Shown: positions 1 to 7,263 of the stretch, one piece after another
Layout: every line of letters starts with the position of its first letter
Numbering within the stretch: the first letter of the stretch is position 1
DNA from: Janibacter anophelis NBRC 107843
Lineage (GTDB): Bacteria > Actinomycetota > Actinomycetes > Actinomycetales > Dermatophilaceae
NCBI RefSeq assembly: GCF_001570945.1
Contig: NZ_BCSQ01000018.1
Span: forward strand, 1 to 56,716
Direction of reading: 5' to 3'
DNA: 56,716 nucleotides
Notes under the pieces: generated by a model
Databases searched by the model: none
Seen by the model: the letters and a program-made list of their open reading frames with translations, nothing else
What the model was told of the DNA's origin: nothing
Program-made: the position numbers and the translations under genes

Positions 1-1
1 C

Positions 2-262
2 TTACCGCTGTCCATGCTTGGGCGTCAATTCCGTGATGCGCTCTTGGAGCGGCCGGATGTTGATCGCGCTTGGATCTTCAGCGGTGGCCCATCGTATCAG
101 CGAGGCTGTGCGGTTCCAAATCCCGTTTCCGTCCTGCTGGGCAGTGCGGTGCGGACTGATCTGGATCAGGGCTGTCAACTCGTGGGACCGGCCTGCCTGG
201 GGCGGCTTCGAGAGCCACCGCTTGGTGTCCGTTCCTCCCTCTCGGGCTGACGTCGAGAACAT
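2..262 (-). CDS. Doubtful small hypothetical protein at the lower-GC left edge
   Basis: An 86-codon reading frame from ATG to TAA fits between the window edge and the GDPD gene. The product matches no family I recognise; it is polar, with no signal peptide or membrane segment, and the only upstream help is a weak GGTGA. Codons are less GC-biased than in every neighbour, and a competing 78-codon frame lies on the plus strand at 14-250. It may be a remnant of transferred DNA or no gene at all. Nothing else is recognisable in 1-361; the stretch 263-361 holds no gene. Confidence 0.25.
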   Translation of the reverse strand: MFSTSAREGGTDTKRWLSKPPQAGRSHELTALIQISPHRTAQQDGNGIWNRTASLIRWATAEDPSAINIRPLQERITELTPKHGQR

Positions 263-361
263 TAGATCACCAGATGTCGCAACACCAAATCGCCTGTCAC
301 CGGCGGCTGCCCGGACCCTCCACCGGGGCGGCTCGACGACCCGGCCGCGAGCCTGCGGCGG

Positions 362-1159
362 CTACCCGACAGGCGTCGGGTGGGGCGTGGCGGAGCCGCG
401 CATCGGCTCCCAGATCCCGCGGCTGATCATCACCGAGCGCAGCCGGTCCGGGCGGTCGGTGATGATGCCGTCCACCCCCATGTCGAGCAGCTCGTGCATC
501 AGGACCGGGTCATCCACGGTCCACACGACGACGCGGACCCCGAGTCGGTGGGCGCGGCGCACGAGGGACGGTGAGTGGATCGGCAGACGCCCGAGCTGGA
601 TCGGGACGTGCGCGAAGCGGCCCCGGACCACGGAGGCCGGCGGCTGCACTCCCGCCTTCGCCGCGGAGATCAGCGCGACGAGCGAGCGCCACCCGAGCGC
701 GGTGCGCACGTGGGGTGACTGCGAGGCGAGCAGCTGGAGCCAGCCATCCCAGGCACCGGCGACACAGACCCGCTCCGCATAGTCGCGTCGCTGCAGCAGC
801 CGCGCCATGGGGGCGATCGCCGCACGGTCCTTCAGGTCCACGGTGAAGCACGCGTCGGGGAAGGAGATCAGTGCCTCCTCGAGCGTCGGGATCGGCTCGG
901 TCCCACCGACGCGGACATTGCGCTCGAGGTCCGCGAGGGTCCGCTCCCCCAGCCGACCCGTCCCGGTCGTGCACCGGTCGAGGTACTCGTCGTGGAAGCA
1001 GACGAGGTGACCGTCGGAGGTGAGCTTGATGTCGCTCTCGAGGTAGCGCAGGCCCAACGCGGTCGACATCCCGAACGCCGCGAGCGTGTTCTCGGGGGCC
1101 AGCTCGGCGCCACCGCGGTGCGCGATGGCCAGAGGCGTGGTCTCCTCGCCGTAGCTCAT
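362..1159 (-). CDS. Glycerophosphodiester phosphodiesterase
   Basis: Hydrolyses deacylated phospholipids (glycerophosphodiesters) to glycerol-3-phosphate and an alcohol. The 265-residue product is a single GDPD TIM barrel: AHRGG with H14 and R15, metal ligands E41 and D43, the catalytic-region pair H56-D57, and the closing strand VDGIITDRPD near the C-terminus. I place the start at the ATG at 1159, just ahead of the first barrel strand, with GGAGG about a dozen bases upstream; longer readings add sequence without protein character. No signal peptide is visible, so it should act in the cytosol. It stands alone and is divergent from the gene at 1382. The exact substrate cannot be read from sequence. 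Confidence 0.9.
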   Translation of the reverse strand: MSYGEETTPLAIAHRGGAELAPENTLAAFGMSTALGLRYLESDIKLTSDGHLVCFHDEYLDRCTTGTGRLGERTLADLERNVRVGGTEPIPTLEEALISFPDACFTVDLKDRAAIAPMARLLQRRDYAERVCVAGAWDGWLQLLASQSPHVRTALGWRSLVALISAAKAGVQPPASVVRGRFAHVPIQLGRLPIHSPSLVRRAHRLGVRVVVWTVDDPVLMHELLDMGVDGIITDRPDRLRSVMISRGIWEPMRGSATPHPTPVG

Positions 1160-1381
1160 GTCTCGATGGTGACCCCTCCGACGGGCCCACTTGGCCAGAA
1201 ACGGCCGGTTCCGAGCAAGGTTCACCGGAACTTCGACCGGGCGTCGTCCCCCCTTCGCCGGGTATGTCGTGACCGCCGCATCACGCCGGCGTACCCGCAG
1301 TCGACCGGACTCGTGGGTAGGCTGGCGACGAGAACGCACGCCACCCCCGGTGGCCGATGTCACCGAGCGACCAGGAGCAGC

Positions 1382-1840
1382 ATGAGCAACGATCACGCCC
1401 GCACCGCCAGCACCGACCCCGCCACCCGGCGCCTCGTCGGTCAGCCCGCTCCGGGCGAGGCCGAGCGCACGGTCGGTCAGTTGGTCTCCGACGCCACGCA
1501 CGACATCTCGGCCCTCGTCCAGAGCGAGATCCAGCTCGCCAAGGCGGAGGTCACCAAGGGCCTGTCCTTCGGCGGCAAGGGCGCGGGCCTGCTCGGCGGC
1601 GCCGCCTTCGTCGGACTGCTCGGTCTCATCTTCCTCTTCCACACCCTCGCCCAGGTCATCGCGATCTGGCTGCCGGTGTGGGCGGGCTACCTGATCGTCA
1701 CCGTGCTCCTCTTCCTCATCGCGGCGGTCGCCGGCCTGCTCGGCCTCAAGGCGCTGAAGAAGGCCAAGGAGAACACCGTCCCGCAGAAGGCGATCAGCAA
1801 CGCCAAGGAGACGGTCGCCGCCATCAAGCCGGGCAGCTGA
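1382..1840 (+). CDS. Phage holin family (DUF1469-type) membrane protein
   Basis: A 152-residue protein of the PF07332 'phage holin superfamily III' type, common in actinobacterial chromosomes and probably not a phage lysis protein. Residues 30-60 form an amphipathic helix of the LVQSEIQLAKAEV kind, followed by two membrane segments at about 68-90 and 100-122 and a Lys-rich cytosolic tail. AGGAG at 1373-1377 sets the ATG at 1382. Its stop overlaps the only plausible start of the alpha/beta hydrolase, so the two are probably co-translated, as for the Rv3669-Rv3670 pair I recall from M. tuberculosis. Function unknown. Confidence 0.8.
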   Translation: MSNDHARTASTDPATRRLVGQPAPGEAERTVGQLVSDATHDISALVQSEIQLAKAEVTKGLSFGGKGAGLLGGAAFVGLLGLIFLFHTLAQVIAIWLPVWAGYLIVTVLLFLIAAVAGLLGLKALKKAKENTVPQKAISNAKETVAAIKPGS

Positions 1841-2748
1841 ACCCGCCCGACGCCGCGGCCGCCCTCGTCGAGGGCCCGTGGGAGCACCGATTCGTCTCGG
1901 CCAACGGGGCCCGGTTCCACGTCACCACGACGGGGACCGGGCCCGTCGTCGTCTTCGTGCACGGGTACCCCCAGTTCTGGTGGAGCTGGCGTGACCAGCT
2001 GCCGGCCGTTGCGGCCGCCGGCTACCGCGCCGTCGCCGTGGATCTGCGAGGCTTCGGCGCCAGCGACAAGCCGCCGACGGGGTACGACGCCCCCACTGCG
2101 TGCGACGACCTCGCGGCGATCGTGCGCAGCCTCGGTGCCGAGCGGGTGGTCTTCGTCGGCCTGGGGCTCGGTGCCACCTTCGTGTGGAGCATGCCGACCC
2201 ACCACCCCTCGGTGACCGCAGCGGTCGCGCCGATCGGCATGCCGCACCCCGCGGTCTTCCACCACTCGATGTGGCGTCACCCCGTGCAGTGGCGGGCCAA
2301 CCGCTACCTGCGGGCGATGCAGGCTCCCTTCGCCTCGGAGCGACAGCCTCCGAGCGTCGCGCGACGGCTCGCCGCGTGGTCGGGCCCGGACCATGGCTGG
2401 ATGACCGATGAGGTCGTCGACCGGTACACGGAGGCGATGTCCTTCCCCTTCGCCGGCGTGGCCGCGGCCGAGTACCACCGGTGGTTCTACCGGTGTCGGC
2501 TCACCCCGACCGGCCTGAGGTACCTGCAACGGGTCAAGACACCGATCGAGGTGCCCGTGCTGCACCTGCACGGCTCGGCCGACCCGACGTCGCTGCCGAC
2601 GATGGCTGCCGAGTGCGAGCGGCACGTCTCGGGACCGTTGACGGTGCGCACCGTGCCGGAGGTCGGCGCCTTCGTCCCCGAGGAGGCTCCCGAGGAGACG
2701 ACCCGCGAGCTCATCGACTGGTTGGCCGTCGTCCACCCGAGCGCATGA
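1837..2748 (+). CDS. Alpha/beta hydrolase-fold protein, EphE-like, lacking nucleophile and His
   Basis: Position and sequence resemble the epoxide-hydrolase branch (EphE/Rv3670 by synteny): oxyanion motif HGYPQFWWSW near residues 42-51, DLRGFGASDKP near 69-79. The nucleophile elbow, normally G-x-D/S-x-G, reads GLGLG around residue 110, and the usual catalytic His near the C-terminus (G-H-F type) reads GAF around residue 278; the acid-loop motif HGSADP is kept. It is therefore probably a pseudo-hydrolase. No ATG, GTG or TTG lies near the right place; the candidate start is CTG at 1837, overlapping the TGA of the previous gene. About 303 residues, no signal peptide. The 3' end overlaps the convergent NUDIX gene by 38 bp. 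Confidence 0.75.
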   Translation: MNPPDAAAALVEGPWEHRFVSANGARFHVTTTGTGPVVVFVHGYPQFWWSWRDQLPAVAAAGYRAVAVDLRGFGASDKPPTGYDAPTACDDLAAIVRSLGAERVVFVGLGLGATFVWSMPTHHPSVTAAVAPIGMPHPAVFHHSMWRHPVQWRANRYLRAMQAPFASERQPPSVARRLAAWSGPDHGWMTDEVVDRYTEAMSFPFAGVAAAEYHRWFYRCRLTPTGLRYLQRVKTPIEVPVLHLHGSADPTSLPTMAAECERHVSGPLTVRTVPEVGAFVPEEAPEETTRELIDWLAVVHPSA

Positions 2749-3397
2749 CGTACTGGCGCACGAAGCGCCACGGCAGGCGACGCCGCACACCTTCGTCCCA
2801 CGGCTGGGTCAGGCCGGCCGCGTCGAGCAGCACGGTGAGCAGCTGCGCCGTGAAGCCCCACACGAAGAGGTCGGCCACCTCGAAGCCCGGCCCGACGTAG
2901 CCGCTCGGCCCCTTGACCATGAACCGGTTGGCGGGATCGACGAGGTCGGCGACGGGGATCCGCTCGACCCGCGCCACCTCGCCGGGGTCGACGACCCGCA
3001 GAGGTCCCGGGTCACGCCACCAGCCGAGGACGGGGGTGACCGCGTTCTCGCTCGGACCCAGCCAGAGGTCGGGGAAGGACCCGATGACGTCGACGCCCAC
3101 CGGCTCGACGCCGACCTCCTCCCAGGTCTCGCGCAGCGCCGCGTCGACGGGCGTCTCCCCCGGGTCGAGCTTGCCCCCGGGGAAGGAGACCTGGCTCGCG
3201 TGGCTGCGCAGGCTGCCGGAGCGCTCGGTGAGGACGATGTCGTGCCCGCGCTCGCCCTCGGCGACGAGCATGAGGACCGCCGAGCGGCGTGGCGGGTCAC
3301 TCGGTGGGGCGAACTGCGTGAACCACCCGGGCAGGTCCGCGCGCAGCGCGTCCTCCGCCTCGAGCAACCACGACGGCGGGACGGAGGGAGCGGTCAC
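2711..3397 (-). CDS. NUDIX hydrolase, CoA pyrophosphatase type
   Basis: Predicted to cleave coenzyme A or acyl-CoA to 3',5'-ADP and (acyl-)phosphopantetheine. The 228-residue protein has the CoAse signature [20 protein letters not shown] ending at residue 75, joined to a complete Nudix box: G75, E81, R89-E90, E93-E94, G96. The GTG start at 3397 overlaps the TGA of nth (GTGA), so translation is probably coupled. It is downstream of nth as in Rv3674c-Rv3672c of M. tuberculosis. Mg-dependent and cytosolic by family. Confidence 0.9.
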   Translation of the reverse strand: MTAPSVPPSWLLEAEDALRADLPGWFTQFAPPSDPPRRSAVLMLVAEGERGHDIVLTERSGSLRSHASQVSFPGGKLDPGETPVDAALRETWEEVGVEPVGVDVIGSFPDLWLGPSENAVTPVLGWWRDPGPLRVVDPGEVARVERIPVADLVDPANRFMVKGPSGYVGPGFEVADLFVWGFTAQLLTVLLDAAGLTQPWDEGVRRRLPWRFVRQYVMRSGGRRPTSR

Positions 3398-4131
3398 TGC
3401 TCCCCCTTCGTCGTGATCGCCTCGGGTGCCAGCTCGTACTTGAGGAGCTTGGCCGCCTTGTCCGGATCGGTCTCGCCGATGCCGTACGAGGGGCACCACT
3501 TGGTGACGGGGCAGGCCCCGCACGCCGGACGACGGGCGTGGCAGGTGCGCCGCCCGTGGAAGATCAGGACGTGGCTGAGCATGGTCCAGTCCTTGCGCGG
3601 GATGAGCTCACCGACGGCGTGCTCGACCTTGACCGGGTCCTCCTCGTCCGTCCAACCCATGCGACGGGCCAGCCGGCCGAAGTGGGTGTCCACGGTGATC
3701 CCGGGGATGCCGAAGGCATTGCCGAGGACGACGTTGGCGGTCTTGCGGCCGACACCCGGCAGCTTGACGAGGTCCTGCAGCCGGGGCGGCACCTCGCCCG
3801 CATGCTGCTCGACGATCGCCGCGCCGAGCTTGAGGACGGAGTTGGTCTTGGCCCGGTAGAAGCCGGTGGGACGCAGCACCTCCTCCATCTCGGTGCGGTC
3901 GGCGCTCGCCAGGTCGGCGGCCGTGGGCCAGCGGGCGAAGAGGGCCGGCGTCACCCTGTTGACCGTCACGTCGGTGGTCTGCGCGGACAGGACCGTGGCG
4001 ACGAGCAGCTGCAGCGGGGTGTCGAAGTCGAGCTCGCAGTGCGCGTACGGGTAGCGCTCGTGGAGGGTGCGGTACATCCTCCGCGCACGACGGGTCAGGG
4101 CCAGATCGGACTCCTCGCGCACGACAGACAC
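3394..4131 (-). CDS. nth: Endonuclease III
   Basis: Base-excision repair DNA glycosylase/AP lyase removing oxidised pyrimidines. The 245-residue protein has the helix-hairpin-helix [13 protein letters not shown] (124-136) with catalytic Lys130, catalytic Asp in VDTH (148), and the [4Fe-4S] cluster ligands C197, C204, C207 and C213 in C-x6-C-x2-C-x5-C spacing. All residues needed for activity are present. Divergent from crp with about 50 bp between starts; leads a two-gene run with the CoA-type NUDIX hydrolase. Confidence 0.97.
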   Translation of the reverse strand: MSVVREESDLALTRRARRMYRTLHERYPYAHCELDFDTPLQLLVATVLSAQTTDVTVNRVTPALFARWPTAADLASADRTEMEEVLRPTGFYRAKTNSVLKLGAAIVEQHAGEVPPRLQDLVKLPGVGRKTANVVLGNAFGIPGITVDTHFGRLARRMGWTDEEDPVKVEHAVGELIPRKDWTMLSHVLIFHGRRTCHARRPACGACPVTKWCPSYGIGETDPDKAAKLLKYELAPEAITTKGEQ

Positions 4132-4182
4132 CCTCGTAGCCTAGGCCCCCGCTCGGACAGGTCCCGTGGCACACTGCCCTCT

Positions 4183-4860
4183 GTGAACCTCGATGTCGTA
4201 CGCCGCGCCCCGCTCTTCGCGACCCTTGACGACGCCGACGCCGCAGAGGTGATGGCGACGATGACCCCCGTGCGCATGGAGCGCGGGGACGTCCTCTTCA
4301 ACGAGGGGGACCAGGGCGACCGGCTCTATGTCATCACCGAGGGCAAGATCAAGCTCGGCCGCTCCTCCAGCGACGGCCGGGAGAACCTGCTCGCCATCCT
4401 CGGCCCGTCCGAGATGCTCGGTGAGCTCAGCCTCTTCGACCCGGGCCCCCGCACGGCCACCGCGACCGCTGTCGCCGAGACCCAGCTCATCGGTCTGGGC
4501 AACGAGCAGCTGACCCAGCTGCTCGGCGCCCACCCGCGCATCGCCGGCACCCTCCTCGCGGCCCTGGCCCGTCGCCTGCGCCGCACCAACGAAAACCTGG
4601 CCGACCTCGTCTTCACCGACGTCCCCGGTCGCGTCGCCAAGGCGCTGCTCGAGCTGAGCCAGCGCTTCGGCCGCCCCGTCGAGGACGGCGTCATGGTCGC
4701 CCACGACCTCACCCAGGAGGAGCTGGCCCAGCTCGTCGGCGCCTCCCGCGAGACGGTCAACAAGGCCCTGGCCGACTTCGCCTCGCGCGGCTGGCTGCGC
4801 CTCGAGGCCCGGGCGGTCCTGCTGACCGACGTCGAGCGCCTCCAGCGCCGCGCCCGCTGA
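4183..4860 (+). CDS. crp: CRP/FNR family cAMP-responsive transcription factor
   Basis: Global regulator of the Rv3676/GlxR type. The 225-residue protein has an N-terminal cyclic-nucleotide domain with the phosphate-binding cassette GELSLFDPGPRTA (80-92), a long dimerisation helix around 110-140, and a C-terminal winged helix-turn-helix at 178-205 (LTQEELAQLVGASRETVNK). The GTG at 4183 gives the length typical of actinobacterial CRPs. There is no Cys set for an FNR iron-sulfur cluster. Divergent from nth; directly followed by a pair of palindromic repeats that probably terminate its transcript. I saw no convincing CRP site in its own upstream region. Confidence 0.95.
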   Translation: MNLDVVRRAPLFATLDDADAAEVMATMTPVRMERGDVLFNEGDQGDRLYVITEGKIKLGRSSSDGRENLLAILGPSEMLGELSLFDPGPRTATATAVAETQLIGLGNEQLTQLLGAHPRIAGTLLAALARRLRRTNENLADLVFTDVPGRVAKALLELSQRFGRPVEDGVMVAHDLTQEELAQLVGASRETVNKALADFASRGWLRLEARAVLLTDVERLQRRAR

Positions 4861-4873
4861 TCCAGACCGACCA

Positions 4874-4911
4874 CAGAACCGCGCATTTCCCCGGGGAGAT
4901 GCGCGGTTCTG
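4874..4911. terminator. Long palindrome behind crp, likely terminator; first of two phased cores
   Basis: Fourteen bases after the crp stop lies a nearly perfect 38-bp inverted repeat (CAGAACCGCGCAT arms, TCCCCGGGGA centre, one T:G wobble). As RNA it would fold into a very stable hairpin between convergent crp and the metallo-hydrolase gene. There is no T tract, so it may stop both strands by structure alone. The core belongs to the 26-bp palindrome family described under repeats. Confidence 0.6.
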
Positions 4912-4947
4912 TCGTCCCGGGCGTGCATTCGCCCGGGCGGATGCGCG
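4880..4947. repeat. 42-bp phased palindrome array, locus 1 (two cores)
   Basis: Two 26-bp palindromic cores, 4880-4905 and 4922-4947, start exactly 42 bp apart. Each has CGCGCAT or CGTGCAT at the left, a CCCCGGGG or GCCCGGGC centre, and ATGCGCG at the right. The same design, with the same period, recurs inside dnaX (23369-23520) and in front of pntB (42628-42736). Confidence 0.85.
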
Positions 4948-4966
4948 GTGGAGGACGAAGGGGGCG

Positions 4967-5782
4967 TCAGCCCGCCTGCTCGAGGTAGCGCATCTGCGCG
5001 AGCACGGACAGCTTCGCCGCGGGCCAGACCGAGCGGTCGACGTCGGCGTAGACCGTGGCCACCACCGCGTCGGCGTCGAGCGCGCCGTCGGCCATCGCGG
5101 CGCGCACCTGCTCGAGGCGCTCCCGCCGGTGCACCCGGTAGAAGTCGACCATGGCGGCGGCATCGGGCACGGTCGGTCCGTGGCCGGGCAGGATCATCGC
5201 GACCTCACCGCCTCCGGTCAGTGCCTTGATCCGCTCGAGTGAGTCCAGGTAGGCCTCGAGCTCCCCGTCGGGGTGGGCGACCATCGTCGTCCCGCGGCCG
5301 AGGACCGTGTCGCCGGTGAGCAGCGCGTGGTCGGCCGCGAGCGCGAAGGAGACCGAGTCGGAGGTGTGGCCGGGCGTCGCGACGACCCGGACCTCGAGGC
5401 CGGACGCGGTGAGGACGTCGCCGTCGGTCAGGTCGTCGTGGCCGCGCCCGACCGCCCGGACCGGGGCGCCGGTGAGCTCGACGAGACGGGGCACCCCTTC
5501 GTCGTGGTCGCGGTGGCCGTGGGTGACGACGATCTGCGCCACCCGGGCGCCGATCGCGGTGACGTGGTCGACGACCCGCTGCTGGTGGGCGGCCTCGTCC
5601 TCGCCGGGGTCGATGACGATCGCCTCGGTGCCGCCGGGCGCCATGAGCACCCACGTGTTGGTGCCGTCGAGCGTCATCGGGCCGGGGTTGCCCTGCAGCA
5701 GGCAGTGGGCGTGATCGGTCACCTGACCGCCGACCCACTGGCCGAAGGGAGCAGAAGGCTCGGGTGCCACCGCGCCGGTCAC
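4967..5782 (-). CDS. Metallo-beta-lactamase-fold hydrolase
   Basis: A 271-residue MBL-fold protein of the LACTB2-like type, syntenic with Rv3677c. Zinc site: HGHRDH with H88, H90, D92, H93; third His in TPGHT (139); bridging Asp in TGDTV (158); last His in LPGHGP. A C-terminal winged-helix-like region of about 70 residues follows, as in LACTB2-type proteins that can act on RNA. The ATG at 5782 overlaps the stop of the upstream NUDIX gene (ATGA). Substrate unknown. Confidence 0.88.
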   Translation of the reverse strand: MTGAVAPEPSAPFGQWVGGQVTDHAHCLLQGNPGPMTLDGTNTWVLMAPGGTEAIVIDPGEDEAAHQQRVVDHVTAIGARVAQIVVTHGHRDHDEGVPRLVELTGAPVRAVGRGHDDLTDGDVLTASGLEVRVVATPGHTSDSVSFALAADHALLTGDTVLGRGTTMVAHPDGELEAYLDSLERIKALTGGGEVAMILPGHGPTVPDAAAMVDFYRVHRRERLEQVRAAMADGALDADAVVATVYADVDRSVWPAAKLSVLAQMRYLEQAG

Positions 5783-6615
5783 GGCAGCTCCGCCCGCATC
5801 GCCGGGCCGGCGTCGGTCTGCACGAGGTGCGGCATGACCGCCGCGATCGGGAGGTCCTGGTCAAGTGCGGCCCGCACCGTGGTGACCTCGGCGAGCTGCT
5901 CGAGGCAGACGAGCGTCGGTGGCATGAGCATCAGGTCTCCGTCCTCGAAGGCGGCGACCGCCGCCGACGGCCGCAGCCACTCGGAGTGGTCGGCCTCGGT
6001 GGTCTCGCCGTCGGGGTCCTGGCCTTCCGGGACGGCGGCCACGAAGAAGTACGTGTCGTAGCGGCGCGGTTCGACCTCGGGGGTGATCCAGTGCGCCCGG
6101 TAGCGCAGCAGGTCGCTGCGCAGGACGAGGTGGTGCTCCAGGAGGACCTGACCGAAGCCGATCTCGTGGGCGACGAGCCGCCGACGGAGGTCGGCGGCGA
6201 CCTCTGCGGCGAGGTGCGGGGTGCCGGCGTCCGCGTCATCGGCCGGGGAGGCCAGCAGGACGCCGGTCTCCTCGAAGATCTCGCGGACCGCGGCCGCGAC
6301 GAGCATCCGCGCGCCGGCCTCGTCGGTGCCGAGGATCTCGGCCCACTCCTCGACGGCCGGTCCCGCCCAGGGCAGCTCGTCCTCGGCGTCGCGCCGGTCG
6401 ACGCCTCCACCCGGGAAGACGTGCATCGAGGGAGCGAAGGCCATCGAGGAGACCCGGCGCAGCATGAAGACCTCGAGAGGGCCCTCGTCGTCGCGCACGA
6501 GCATGACGGTGGCGGCCGGCTTCGTGGGCGCCGGGGTGGCCTGCTCCGGCCGGTCACCGTCGAGGCCGAGCAGGGCCTCGCGCACCGAGCCGAGCAGGAA
6601 GTCGCGCTGGGCCAT
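5779..6615 (-). CDS. NUDIX hydrolase with an interrupted Nudix box (NUDT19-like)
   Basis: A 278-residue hydrolase. The Nudix motif starts at FPGGGVD but is split by an insertion of about 40 residues before REIFEETG, the arrangement of the NUDT7/NUDT19-type group that often cleaves CoA derivatives. The catalytic REIFEETG half is intact. Start ATG at 6615 shares one base with the RidA stop (TGATG), and the stop overlaps the MBL gene, so DUF4177-ridA-nudix-MBL read as one translationally coupled operon. Confidence 0.85.
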   Translation of the reverse strand: MAQRDFLLGSVREALLGLDGDRPEQATPAPTKPAATVMLVRDDEGPLEVFMLRRVSSMAFAPSMHVFPGGGVDRRDAEDELPWAGPAVEEWAEILGTDEAGARMLVAAAVREIFEETGVLLASPADDADAGTPHLAAEVAADLRRRLVAHEIGFGQVLLEHHLVLRSDLLRYRAHWITPEVEPRRYDTYFFVAAVPEGQDPDGETTEADHSEWLRPSAAVAAFEDGDLMLMPPTLVCLEQLAEVTTVRAALDQDLPIAAVMPHLVQTDAGPAMRAELP

Positions 6616-7079
6616 CAGGACCGGACCCGGACCGTGACCTCCACCTCGACGGGCGCGCCGAGAGGCAGCGCGGCGACGCCGACCGCGGAGCGGGCGTGCT
6701 CACCGGCGCTGCCGAAGACCTCGCCGAGCAGCTCGCTCGCGCCGTTGATGACACCGGGCTGGCCGGTGAAGTCGGGGGCGCTGGCGACGAAGCCGACGAC
6801 CTTGACGACCTGCTCGACCCGGTCGAGGTCACCGATCGCGGAGCGGATGGCGGCGAGCGCGTTGATCGCGCAGACCCGGGCCAGCTCCTTGGCCTGCTCC
6901 GGGTCGACCTCGGCGCCCACGTGGCCGGTGGCCGGCAGCGCACCGTCGACGAGCGGCAGCTGGCCGGAGGTGAGCACGTGGTCACCGTCGACGATCGCGG
7001 GGACGTAGGCGCCGGCCGGAGCGGCGGGCTCCGTCAGGGTGATGGACAGCTCGGCGAGGCGCTCGTCGATGCGACCCAT
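6615..7079 (-). CDS. RidA/YjgF family protein
   Basis: A 154-residue member of the RidA superfamily, which includes deaminases that clear reactive enamine/imine intermediates from PLP enzymes. The end RSAVGVAALPLGAPVEVE matches the family's trimer-interface motif, including the conserved Arg. It is longer than housekeeping RidA (about 130) and fits the Rv3678c-like subgroup, whose substrate is unknown. ATG at 7079 overlaps the stop of the DUF4177 gene. Cytosolic. Confidence 0.85.
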   Translation of the reverse strand: MGRIDERLAELSITLTEPAAPAGAYVPAIVDGDHVLTSGQLPLVDGALPATGHVGAEVDPEQAKELARVCAINALAAIRSAIGDLDRVEQVVKVVGFVASAPDFTGQPGVINGASELLGEVFGSAGEHARSAVGVAALPLGAPVEVEVTVRVRS

Positions 7080-7234
7080 CAGGCGGCCTTGGGTCGCTTG
7101 AGGTAGGCCACGAGGTTGCCCCCGTCGCCCTGCAGGACCTGCACGAGCTCCCAGCCGTCCTCGCCCCACTGGTCGAGGATCTGCTTGGTCGCGTGGACGA
7201 TGAGCGGAACGGTCACGTACTCCCACTGGGTCAT
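7079..7234 (-). CDS. DUF4177 small protein
   Basis: A 51-residue protein beginning MTQWEYVTVPLIVHATKQIL and carrying the DUF4177 core WGEDGWELVQV. It is the first gene of the four-gene minus-strand operon with ridA, the NUDIX gene and the MBL gene, and corresponds by position to Rv3678A. Its ATG is 29 bp from the divergent GTG of the first ATPase gene, so a shared promoter region is likely. Function unknown; the length is typical for the family. Confidence 0.85.
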   Translation of the reverse strand: MTQWEYVTVPLIVHATKQILDQWGEDGWELVQVLQGDGGNLVAYLKRPKAA

Positions 7235-7263
7235 GTCGGCACCCTACTCGTAGGCTGGCAGTC

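Noticed and set aside
18-782. A 254-codon plus-strand frame at the left edge
   Set aside because: It runs antisense through most of the GDPD gene and shows no protein family character; its Ser/Arg-rich translation is typical of a shadow frame.
1382-1840. Prophage lysis gene
   Set aside because: The holin-family name is historic; the gene sits in a conserved chromosomal block with no phage genes.
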